In this document: positions 54,861-63,187 of the stretch, in pieces
How positions within the stretch are numbered: position 1 is the first letter of the stretch
How the letters are laid out: each line of letters starts with the position of its first letter
Source of the DNA: Pedobacter zeaxanthinifaciens
GTDB lineage: Bacteria; Bacteroidota; Bacteroidia; Sphingobacteriales; Sphingobacteriaceae
Reading direction: 5' to 3'
Length of the DNA stretch: 64,000 nucleotides
NCBI RefSeq assembly: GCF_003313335.1
Contig: NZ_QMHP01000001.1
Coordinates: 434,001-498,000, forward strand
Made by a program: the position numbers and the translations under genes
The notes under the pieces: model-generated
Database searches by the model: none
What the model was told of the DNA's origin: nothing
What the model saw: only the letters and a program-made list of their open reading frames with translations

Positions 54861-56018
54861 ATGAATGTCAAATCAATCCTAGACCATTATTTCAACTTTG
54901 AAGAAAAAACCCTAACTAATCGTTTTTTCAAACATAAACATATCCTTCCTTTAATTACTCGATTACCTACAACGTTTAAAGTAGAGCAACTTGGAATTTC
55001 TGTGAAAGGAAAAAGTATCAATGCCGTTAAATGGGGAAAAGGAGAAACCAAGGTGATGCTTTGGAGCCAAATGCATGGCGACGAAGCTACGGGAACAATG
55101 GCTTTATTTGACTTGTTTAACTTTTTGCAGCTAGAAAACGAGACGGTGAAGTTGCTAAGCGACAACTGCGAATTGCTCATCATCCCGATGGTAAATCCAG
55201 ATGGTGCAGAAGTATTTACAAGAAGGAACGCTCAACAAATTGACATCAATAGGGATTTTTTGCAAACCGTAACACCCGAAGCAAAAATCCTACGACAAGC
55301 TAGGGATGAGTTTAAACCGCATTTTGGGTTCAACCTGCATGATCAAACTACTTTATGGAGTGTTGATGGAATATTGAAGCCTGCCACGCTCTCATTTTTA
55401 GCGCCAGCTTTTGATAAGGCAGTTTCGGTTAACAATGTGCGCCAAAATGCAATGCTGGTAATTGCTGATATCTACAAAGATTTAAAAGAGCTACTACCCC
55501 AGCACATTGGATTATTTGATGATGAATATGAACCACGGGCTTTTGGCGATAACTTTCAAAACGCTGGCACTTCTACTATTTTAATTGAAGCTGGAGGTTA
55601 TCCACATGATCCCGAGAAACAACAAATACGCCAGTATTACTTCGCTTCTATCCTATCTGGTTTAATTTCAATTGCTGAAAAAAACTACGCATTACAGGAT
55701 ATAGCGCATTATTTGTCCATTCCAAAAAATACAAAGCAAATATTTCATATCCTCATTCATCATGTAATTTTAAATGGAATTGATGTTAGCATAGGAATCA
55801 ATTACGATGAATGTCCAAATTCAGATGGATACGGCACTTATAAAACTTATAGCATTCAGGATATTGGAGATTTAAGCTTTTGCGATGCTTACACTGTTTA
55901 CAACGCAAAAAACTGCATTTTAAACGGCGAAATTGTTTACAATAAAATAGCTCACTTTAGTTTGCTTAATGATGAAAAACCATTAGTAGCTTTTGAGAAC
56001 GGAAATTTAATTGTATAA
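54861..56018 (+). CDS. M14 family zinc carboxypeptidase
   Basis: This 385-residue protein has M14 zinc ligands His72 and Glu75 in QMHGDEATG and His160 in FNLHDQ, and the catalytic Glu243 in ILIEAGG. The substrate-anchoring Asn-Arg of IDINRDF is near residues 130-131. No signal peptide is visible, so it is likely cytosolic. The core ends near residue 260; the remaining 125 residues are an extra domain of unknown role (NCILNGEIVYN). M14 enzymes trim C-terminal residues or peptidoglycan peptides; the substrate is unknown here. Confidence 0.87.
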   Translation: MNVKSILDHYFNFEEKTLTNRFFKHKHILPLITRLPTTFKVEQLGISVKGKSINAVKWGKGETKVMLWSQMHGDEATGTMALFDLFNFLQLENETVKLLSDNCELLIIPMVNPDGAEVFTRRNAQQIDINRDFLQTVTPEAKILRQARDEFKPHFGFNLHDQTTLWSVDGILKPATLSFLAPAFDKAVSVNNVRQNAMLVIADIYKDLKELLPQHIGLFDDEYEPRAFGDNFQNAGTSTILIEAGGYPHDPEKQQIRQYYFASILSGLISIAEKNYALQDIAHYLSIPKNTKQIFHILIHHVILNGIDVSIGINYDECPNSDGYGTYKTYSIQDIGDLSFCDAYTVYNAKNCILNGEIVYNKIAHFSLLNDEKPLVAFENGNLIV

Positions 56019-56138
56019 AAACGGATGCTTAATTTTTTAGAATGGTTTAAAAGTGAAATTTATACGGAAAAAATCATCATTCTTTATGATAAAATACCGC
56101 AAAAACACTAAATTCAACGCACAAACAAATACAAGCAA

Positions 56139-57416
56139 ATGGCATTAAGTAGAATTTGGTCTGCATTTATTATTGTAGCAATCGTTGTAGCTTCAATTAA
56201 ATGTTTCTTTTTTGGTCAAACAGAAATATTTAGTTGGATGGTAATTGGTAAAGCCGATGATCCGACCAATTTAACTAAAGTTGATGGCGTAATACAAACC
56301 TGCTGGAATGCGGTAGAGATGTGTCTTAAGTTAATTGGTATATTGGCATTTTTTATGGGCTTAATGAGCATCGCCGAAAAAGCGGGAGGTATTCGCTTAT
56401 TATCTAAAATTGTGGGCCCGTTTTTCTCCCGCCTTTTTCCGGAAATACCTAAAGGTCATCCAGCTACAGGCCACATGGTAATGAATTTTTCTGCGAACTT
56501 GCTTGGACTTGATAATGCCGCTACTCCTTTTGGTTTAAAGGCTATGGAGAGTTTGCAGGAGCTCAATCCTAATAAATCGGTTGCAAGCAATTCGCAAATT
56601 ATGTTTCTGTGCTTGCATGCTGCTGGCTTAAGTTTAATTCCGGTAAGTGTAATTGCGCTTAGGGCTTCCTCAAATGCTAGCGATCCTACTGATATTTTTA
56701 TTCCGTGTTTAATAGTAACTTTTGTGGGTACTTTAACCGCTATGCTAATCGTTTCGCTAAAACAAAAAATTAATTTGTTGCAGCCAGTAATTTTAGGTTG
56801 GATATTAAGCATAAGTACGGTAATTGCCTTATTGGTATGGTACATTACCTCACTTAATCCAAAGGATATCGCATCGTTTTCGGGTACATTAAGCAGTGGG
56901 GTGATTTTGTTTATTGTGCTAGCCATTTTATTAGGCGGTGTCTATAAAAAAATTGATGTGTTTGATGCATTTGTTGATGGTGCCAAAGGCGGATTTGAAA
57001 CAGCTGTTAAAATTATTCCATATTTGGTAGGCATGTTGGTTGCTATTAGCATGTTACGCACCAGCGGAACTTTCGATGTGGTAATTTTAGGGATTAAAAA
57101 CTTCTTCGCTTTTTTAGGTGCCGATACTCGTTTTGTTGAAGCATTGCCAACAGCGTTAATTAGACCGTTAAGTGGTGGTGGTGCCAGAGGCATGATGGTA
57201 GATACTATGACCGCCTACGGGCCAGATTCTTTTGCAAGCAAGCTCTCAGGAGTATTTCAAGGTGCTGCTGATACTACTTTTTATGTGATTGCAGTCTATT
57301 TTGGTTCCGTGTCAGTAAAAAATACAAGATACGCTGTAGGTACCATGTTGTTGGCAGATTTAGCCGGAGTTTGTACCGCTATTGGATTAGCCTATTTATT
57401 TTTCGGTAACAGCTAG
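56139..57416 (+). CDS. SpmA-SpmB fusion (nucleoside-recognition/Gate domain membrane protein)
   Basis: This 425-residue polytopic protein joins a SpmA-like N-half (about 1-205; GIRLLSKIVGPFFSRLFPEIPKGHPATG, read in pieces, and NLLGLDNAATPFGLKAM) and a SpmB-like C-half (from about 225; ILFIVLAILLGGVYKKIDVF and LIRPLSGGGARGMMVDTM). Separate SpmA and SpmB are spore maturation proteins in Bacillus. Their presence as one gene in a non-sporulating phylum points to a different transport role, possibly of a small solute through the Gate domains. Neighbours give no specific clue; a strong terminator follows. Confidence 0.87.
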   Translation: MALSRIWSAFIIVAIVVASIKCFFFGQTEIFSWMVIGKADDPTNLTKVDGVIQTCWNAVEMCLKLIGILAFFMGLMSIAEKAGGIRLLSKIVGPFFSRLFPEIPKGHPATGHMVMNFSANLLGLDNAATPFGLKAMESLQELNPNKSVASNSQIMFLCLHAAGLSLIPVSVIALRASSNASDPTDIFIPCLIVTFVGTLTAMLIVSLKQKINLLQPVILGWILSISTVIALLVWYITSLNPKDIASFSGTLSSGVILFIVLAILLGGVYKKIDVFDAFVDGAKGGFETAVKIIPYLVGMLVAISMLRTSGTFDVVILGIKNFFAFLGADTRFVEALPTALIRPLSGGGARGMMVDTMTAYGPDSFASKLSGVFQGAADTTFYVIAVYFGSVSVKNTRYAVGTMLLADLAGVCTAIGLAYLFFGNS

Positions 57417-57432
57417 CAGAAATTTAACTCGT

Positions 57433-57472
57433 AAAAAAACCGCATCAAATCAACATTGATGCGGTTTTTTTT
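57433..57472. terminator. Bidirectional intrinsic terminator
   Basis: ACCGCATCAA (57439-57448) pairs with TTGATGCGGT (57456-57465). A runs precede and eight T follow, so it can stop both the SpmAB transcript and the convergent susD transcript. Confidence 0.88.
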
Positions 57473-57485
57473 ATAGTAGGATTGT

Positions 57486-58940
57486 TTAATATCCCGGATT
57501 TTGCTGCGCCCTAATTGGCGGGTTAGCGTTTAGTTCAGCCAAGCTAATTGGCAGTATCGTTTTAAAGAATGTCCTGTCTATGGTTTTAGCTCTATGAGGA
57601 ACTGTTAAACCTCCAAATTCATCATTAAAAGTAATTGACCTGTTTGTTCTCATCATATCAAAGAAACGTTGGCCCTCACCGTACAGCTCTTTACTGCGTT
57701 CATCTAAAATCATATCCAGGTTGATGGTAGCAATCGTAGCTGGTGCCAAGTTAGGCGCACGTTTTCTAATTTGATTTAAGTACAACACCGCCTTCGCAGG
57801 ATCGGAGCTTAACGCAGCCTCGGCAGCAATCAAATAAACTTCCGACAAACGAATTACTTTGATATTCACTGCAGTATTAGTTGCTTTTCCATCGCCCAAT
57901 AAAGCTGTATTGCCGCTATACTTATACAGCGCTCCCAAACGAGTTGTAGATGTTTCGTCAGCTGCCATTACACCCCATCTTACATCAGCAGGATCTTGTC
58001 TTAGCCTGTTTAAAAAATAATCGCTCGCTACAAAGAAACCTAAAGCCTGTGTTACCCCATGGTTTCTTCTTCTATGATAAATCCCCAATGAACCTGTAGT
58101 TAAATCGTTTTCCAATGGAACCATTCCCAATTCAAATATTGATTCGGAACCGAATTGTGTAGTCCAGGAGTTTGTCCAATTGGCGTTGCTATATAAGCTG
58201 TATAACGAAGTGGCGTTAATTACCTCTTCTGCAGCTGTTAATGCATTACCGTACGACTGCATGTACAAATACACTTTCGCTAGGATAGCTTTATTAGCAT
58301 AGTAGTTGATATAGCCGTTTAACTTTGTTTTTGGCAACAATGGTGCAGCATCATTTAAGTCTTTAATGATTTGTACATAGTTTTGGTCTACTGTTGATCT
58401 CAGTGGCTGAGCATCTGTAGATAATTTGTTCAAAACCAATGGTACACCGTAGGCATTTTTATCCTGATCGTAAACCTTACCATACAATCGCACCAAATCA
58501 AAATACATTAATGCCCTTGCAGTAAGTGCCTGCCCTTTTGCTGTGTTAAAACCTGTAACACCTAAAGCTTCTTGCTTTTGGATATTTTCCAACAAATTAT
58601 TCACCTGCAATAAACAGTAGTAAATTTGCGACCAAAAACCAGAGTAGCTCCCGTTATCAGCAGCATGGTTAAAGGTATATAAACCGTCTAGGCCTCTTCC
58701 TTGAGAGTAAACCGTAAAATCTCCGCCTTTCGCATCGCCATATATCAAGAAATTCCTTCCGTAATAGTCTGCGGAGGTCATTGCTCTCATAATTCCATTA
58801 ATTGCCACCGATGCATCTTTTGGGGTTTTGATTGCCTCATCCGCATCCGCTGAATTGGTGGGCTTCATGTCCAGAAAATCCTTACATGAGAATAAACTTA
58901 TGGTAAGTAATCCAACCAATATGATATTAAATCTTTTCAT
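57486..58940 (-). CDS. SusD/RagB family nutrient-binding outer-membrane lipoprotein
   Basis: The start is the ATG at 58940 (a GTG one codon upstream is also possible), giving 484 residues. Lipobox LFSC has Cys19, followed by KDFLDMKPTNS, the usual SusD post-Cys motif. The fold shows TPR-like helices (KGQALTARALMYFDLVRLYG read in pieces) and the C-terminal YGEGQRFFDMMR with EVYLIAAEAAL. SusD proteins bind glycans or peptides and cap SusC. It is 20 bases after susC in the same orientation. No glycoside hydrolase, peptidase or sigma/anti-sigma gene is beside the pair, so the substrate is unknown. Confidence 0.93.
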   Translation of the reverse strand: MKRFNIILVGLLTISLFSCKDFLDMKPTNSADADEAIKTPKDASVAINGIMRAMTSADYYGRNFLIYGDAKGGDFTVYSQGRGLDGLYTFNHAADNGSYSGFWSQIYYCLLQVNNLLENIQKQEALGVTGFNTAKGQALTARALMYFDLVRLYGKVYDQDKNAYGVPLVLNKLSTDAQPLRSTVDQNYVQIIKDLNDAAPLLPKTKLNGYINYYANKAILAKVYLYMQSYGNALTAAEEVINATSLYSLYSNANWTNSWTTQFGSESIFELGMVPLENDLTTGSLGIYHRRRNHGVTQALGFFVASDYFLNRLRQDPADVRWGVMAADETSTTRLGALYKYSGNTALLGDGKATNTAVNIKVIRLSEVYLIAAEAALSSDPAKAVLYLNQIRKRAPNLAPATIATINLDMILDERSKELYGEGQRFFDMMRTNRSITFNDEFGGLTVPHRAKTIDRTFFKTILPISLAELNANPPIRAQQNPGY

Positions 58941-58959
58941 CACAATATCTTCGTTAATA

Positions 58960-61900
58960 TTAAAAACTAAACTCTAAACCAAATGTGTAAGTTTTTCCAA
59001 GAGGTGTTTCCCAACCTCTAGTACTATATTGGTTTACCTCAGGATCTGCTTCTTTATACTTAGAGAATATCAACAGATTAGTTCCATTAAAGTAAATTCG
59101 AGCATTTGAAGCACCAACTTTCGATACGATTTTGGTTGGTAAGCGATAAGCCAATAAAACATTCTTCAATCTTAAGAAAGAGGCACTATGCAATTGTCGG
59201 GTGCTGTACTGCATTGGATCCGTTAAATCCGTACCTCTTAACAAAGGCAAAGAGCCCGAAGTATTCTGAGGAGTCCACATATTATCGTAAGTACTTTTCG
59301 CTCTAATTCTTTCCCAATAATAACCATCGTCAGCTACATCCTTGTAAGCGCCATCGTAAATATCGCCACCTAATTTGTAGTTAAAAACTAAGCCAAAGCT
59401 GATTCCTTTGTATTCTACATTGGTATTAAATCCTCCATAAACATCAGGAATACCATCGCCTATAATTTTTCTGTTTGCGTTGTTAAAATTGTAAGTAATT
59501 CCCCTGCCGTTAAATATCTCGTCGCCTGCCGTTGGATTGTTAGGGTTGTTTACATACCACATATTTCTTCCATCATTTGGATTAACTCCGGCCCACTCGT
59601 AACCCCAAAAACTTAATGTTGAGGCACCTTCTCTGTAAATAAATTGCGCCCTAGCATCTCCTCCAGTTGGGTCATTCCAAATCACATCATTACCCATTGC
59701 TGAGCCTTCTAATCCATATAACTTGGTAACCTTTGAAGATAAAAACGTTGCATTTATCCCAAAAGTCCAATTAAAATCTTTTTTGGCCAATAAAGAAGCG
59801 TTCAGATCAACCTCAATTCCTTTATTATTAATGCTACCCACATTTTTTAATACAGAACTTACTCCTGTTACAGTGGAAATTGGAACATTTTGCAAGAGGT
59901 CTTCCGTATTTCTATTAAAATATTCCACAGTACCGGTAATGCGCTTAAACAATCCGAACTCCACGGCTACATTTGTCGCTAAATTTTTCTCCCATTTCAA
60001 ATTCTTGTCAGGAATACTACCCAACGCTGAGCCAGCTTGACTTAAATATTTGGAACCATAAGATACCAATGCCCTCCACCCATAATTTGACGTTGGAAAA
60101 GTTCCGTTTGTACCGTACGAAGCTCTAAGTCGTAGGTTGTCAACGAAGCTAATATCTTTGATAAAATCCTCCTTACTTAACGCCCAAGACCCGCCAACAG
60201 ACCAAAAATTACTCCATCTGGCCTCTGGATGTAGCCTTGATGATCCGTCTCTGCGGTAGGAACCCGATAGGTAATACTTCTCTTTAAAATTATATTCCAA
60301 ACGAGTTAAACCAGATACTAGCGAGTTGCCCCACTCATAAGAACTGGCGCTTTGTACGCCCGCTGTTACTACGGTGGGCAAGCTACTTGCTGGCAAATCT
60401 GTACCGGTGGCACGCTGAAAATCAGTAACATTTTTTTCAGTTTCAAAGCCGGCTAAAAATCCAAGCCTATGATCTCCGAAAGTTTTATTGTAGTTTAATG
60501 TAGTTGTTGAAACCAATTTATTGTCATTGGTAGTTATATCATTTACCGAACCGTTAGTAGCAGAGCCATTGTAGTGTACTGCGCTGTAATAAATGTGATC
60601 CGTAATTTGTGAGTTGTCATAAGAAAAAATTGATTTCACATTTAACTCTGGCAATATGTTAAACTGTACATAAGGACTAGCAAAAATTCTTTTAGTTACT
60701 GATTTGTTATCCCATTCATTATCATAAAACACATTGTTTTGCGCTAAACTACCATATCTTGCCGTAAACGGCTGACCAGTTTTATAGTCTGTAGGCCAAT
60801 ACAACGGCCATAAAAGATTTCTAGTTTGCATGAAATAGTTCGAACCTGTATTTCTGCTATCATTAAAACCAGTTTGTTCAGAACGGGCAAACGTGGTATT
60901 TACACCAAATTCAAAAATCTTTCCAATTTTTTGAGACAAATTTACACGACCAGTGATGCGGTCGAAATTATTGATCTTGATCCTGCTTTGATCTTTAGTA
61001 TAGGAAAGTGATGTGTAATATTTACTGTCTTCAGTTCCTCCGCTTACAGCCAAGTCGTTAGTTTGAAACTGCGCTGTTCTGAATAGTGCTTTTTCCCAAT
61101 CGTAGTATTGGCCATCACGGTTTTCTACGCCGTCTGTTTTACCTTTAATGGTCACGTTTTCGTTCATTCCAGTACCTTGGGTAGAGAACTCGTAACCATG
61201 CATACCAAAACCATAAGCTGTTGTTGGCGTACCATAAGAAGCTCCTGGAGTCCAGTTTCTGGAGTTCAAGCGCATTAAAGTTTGCTCATTGGCTTGTTGT
61301 GGTGTTCTGCCTGCGGCGATACGAGAATCATAAAGGATGCTATACAACATGTTAATTTGCTCCTGAGGGCTAGCAGTTTCATAATTATCAGTAGCCCACG
61401 ATGGTGTTAAACCTAATGACGTCCTGAATTCTACTTTCGGTTTGCCTGATTTTCCCTTTTTGGTGGTAATGATAACCACACCATTGGCAGCTCTTGATCC
61501 ATACAATGAAGAAGCAGAAGCATCTTTCAATATCGTAATACTTTCAATATCAGAAGGATTGATAGTATTCATGATATTATTGGTAGCGGTGGTATAATCG
61601 CTCATTTGCCCAGCATTTCCTTGGTTAACAGGCACGCCGTCTATTACGTAAAGTGGATCAAGAGAAGCATTCATCGATCCAATACCTCGAATTCTAATAG
61701 CTGGAGTAGCACCTGCCTGTCCAGAGCTTTGAGTAACCTGTACGCCGGGAGCAATGCCTGCCAGCGAATTTTGAAATGAAGTGTTTGGCCTCTCTTTAAT
61801 ATCGTCGGCTTTTATTACCGCTGCCGATCCGGTGAAACTGCTTCGTTTGGTAGTTCCGTAGGCTACCACCATTACTTCATCAAGCTGTTGGTTAGCCGCC

Positions 61901-62190
61901 TTGAGTGAAACATTGATAGTACTCTGTGTGCCTACTGTTAGCTCTTTGGTTTCAAAACCAATATAGCTAAACACTAAAACCGCATTATTTGATTGTACGT
62001 TAATCGTAAATGTACCGTCGTTACCGGTTGCCACAGTGTTACCACTTTGGCCCTTGACTGACACACTTACTCCCGGGATGCCTTGTTTGTCTGCTTCATC
62101 GGTTACCTTTCCTCTTACCACCCGTTGGGCATAAGTGAAAAAAGTAAACGTTAGCAACAAACACAAGCTCAATGTAATTTTCTTACTCAT
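58960..62190 (-). CDS. SusC/RagA family TonB-linked outer-membrane transporter
   Basis: This 1076-residue protein has a signal peptide (MSKKITLSLCLLLTFTFFTYA) and a CarboxypepD-regulatory-like domain (about 23-105; VRGKVTDEADKQGIPGVSV). The TonB box region precedes a plug (IRIRGIGSMNASLDPLYVID, then SITILKDASASSLYGSRAANG), and a beta-barrel ends with TFGLEFSF. It imports the ligand bound by SusD using TonB energy. There is no N-terminal signalling extension, and no FecR/sigma genes are adjacent, so control is not via a local anti-sigma system. Confidence 0.95.
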   Translation of the reverse strand: MSKKITLSLCLLLTFTFFTYAQRVVRGKVTDEADKQGIPGVSVSVKGQSGNTVATGNDGTFTINVQSNNAVLVFSYIGFETKELTVGTQSTINVSLKAANQQLDEVMVVAYGTTKRSSFTGSAAVIKADDIKERPNTSFQNSLAGIAPGVQVTQSSGQAGATPAIRIRGIGSMNASLDPLYVIDGVPVNQGNAGQMSDYTTATNNIMNTINPSDIESITILKDASASSLYGSRAANGVVIITTKKGKSGKPKVEFRTSLGLTPSWATDNYETASPQEQINMLYSILYDSRIAAGRTPQQANEQTLMRLNSRNWTPGASYGTPTTAYGFGMHGYEFSTQGTGMNENVTIKGKTDGVENRDGQYYDWEKALFRTAQFQTNDLAVSGGTEDSKYYTSLSYTKDQSRIKINNFDRITGRVNLSQKIGKIFEFGVNTTFARSEQTGFNDSRNTGSNYFMQTRNLLWPLYWPTDYKTGQPFTARYGSLAQNNVFYDNEWDNKSVTKRIFASPYVQFNILPELNVKSIFSYDNSQITDHIYYSAVHYNGSATNGSVNDITTNDNKLVSTTTLNYNKTFGDHRLGFLAGFETEKNVTDFQRATGTDLPASSLPTVVTAGVQSASSYEWGNSLVSGLTRLEYNFKEKYYLSGSYRRDGSSRLHPEARWSNFWSVGGSWALSKEDFIKDISFVDNLRLRASYGTNGTFPTSNYGWRALVSYGSKYLSQAGSALGSIPDKNLKWEKNLATNVAVEFGLFKRITGTVEYFNRNTEDLLQNVPISTVTGVSSVLKNVGSINNKGIEVDLNASLLAKKDFNWTFGINATFLSSKVTKLYGLEGSAMGNDVIWNDPTGGDARAQFIYREGASTLSFWGYEWAGVNPNDGRNMWYVNNPNNPTAGDEIFNGRGITYNFNNANRKIIGDGIPDVYGGFNTNVEYKGISFGLVFNYKLGGDIYDGAYKDVADDGYYWERIRAKSTYDNMWTPQNTSGSLPLLRGTDLTDPMQYSTRQLHSASFLRLKNVLLAYRLPTKIVSKVGASNARIYFNGTNLLIFSKYKEADPEVNQYSTRGWETPLGKTYTFGLEFSF

Positions 62191-62287
62191 AGTTTGTGAT
62201 TGTTAATTAGTGATTAGTTGATTGTCAACTCAATATAAGCACAATTATGCAAAATACCTCACAAACTTGACATTTTTATTACATTTC

Positions 62288-62737
62288 CTATATTGCTCCT
62301 ACGTTTACCATATTGGAAGTTCCCTTTGCAACAACTCTGTTTTTAGCCTTCAAATACACTTCACATTGTACATTGATGATTGTTTTGCCTTGTTTAACAA
62401 TGCATGTTTTTGCGGTAATTAAATCTCCCTCTTTAGCTGGGGCAAAGTAATCAATATTGTTGTTAACGGTTATGTAGTGATGGTTTAAACCCAAGGTAAA
62501 AATGGTAGCTCCAATTAAGTCGTCGATGATACCGGCCGTAACGCCACCATGTAGCACACCAAAAGGGTTAGTCATTTCTTTTCTTACGGTGTAACTACAA
62601 TGCAAGCTGCCAATTTCTGCAGCGATAACGGTTGGCTTTAACCAGTTCATAAAATTTGATGGTGAAGTTGTAACTTCCTTTCCTATTAACGATTGGAAAA
62701 CTTTTAACCGCTCGTTTATGCTTTTTTGTGGTTCCAT
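62288..62737 (-). CDS. PaaI family thioesterase (hotdog fold)
   Basis: This 149-residue protein has the PaaI/YdiI-type signature NPFGVLHGGVTAGIIDDLIG, with HGG at 63-65 and Asp72 as probable catalytic residues. It hydrolyses acyl-CoA thioesters, often aromatic ones. It starts 28 bases from the divergent OsmC gene, so the promoters must overlap. Confidence 0.87.
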   Translation of the reverse strand: MEPQKSINERLKVFQSLIGKEVTTSPSNFMNWLKPTVIAAEIGSLHCSYTVRKEMTNPFGVLHGGVTAGIIDDLIGATIFTLGLNHHYITVNNNIDYFAPAKEGDLITAKTCIVKQGKTIINVQCEVYLKAKNRVVAKGTSNMVNVGAI

Positions 62738-62765
62738 TTCTTAAATTTATGCAAAAAACAAAGGA

Positions 62766-63170
62766 ATGAGCAAAAAACAAATTACTGCCGTAGTAGAGTT
62801 AGACCAATCAAGATTTAAGACAAAGATATTTGCCGATGGCCATTTCATTTATGCTGATGAGCCTAAAGAATTGGGCGGCACCGACGAAGGCATGTCGCCG
62901 GGAGCGTTATTATTAGCAAGTTTAGGTAGCTGCACCGCAATTACTGTTAGAATGTACGCTGATAGGAAGCAGATTCCCTTGGAAGGCATTACCATCAATC
63001 TAAAAATTTGCGCAGAAGATGAAATGAATAAAGGCACTGTAATAGAGCGCAAGATAGAACTAAAGGGAAACCTAGATGATGAACAGTATAAAAGATTAAT
63101 GTTTATCGCTGATAAATGTCCTATCCATAAAATATTAACTAACCCCATTGAAATTATAAGCGTATCTTAA
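62766..63170 (+). CDS. OsmC family peroxiredoxin-like protein
   Basis: This 134-residue protein carries the two OsmC active-site cysteines, Cys56 in SLGSCTAITVRM and Cys118 in ADKCPIHKIL. These reduce organic hydroperoxides in OsmC/Ohr proteins. The N-terminal part (SRFKTKIFADGHFIYADEP, read in pieces) fits the YhfA-type subgroup. It is cytosolic. The stop codon lies in the loop of a bidirectional terminator shared with the antiporter. Confidence 0.9.
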   Translation: MSKKQITAVVELDQSRFKTKIFADGHFIYADEPKELGGTDEGMSPGALLLASLGSCTAITVRMYADRKQIPLEGITINLKICAEDEMNKGTVIERKIELKGNLDDEQYKRLMFIADKCPIHKILTNPIEIISVS

Positions 63171-63187
63171 TACAGATGCGCTTATAA
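63154..63187. terminator. Bidirectional terminator containing the OsmC stop codon
   Basis: TTATAAGCGTATCT (63154-63167) pairs with AGATGCGCTTATAA (63174-63187), 14 bp with one G-U pair and a six-base loop. The OsmC TAA is in the loop and the antiporter stop begins at 63190, right next to the stem. Confidence 0.7.
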
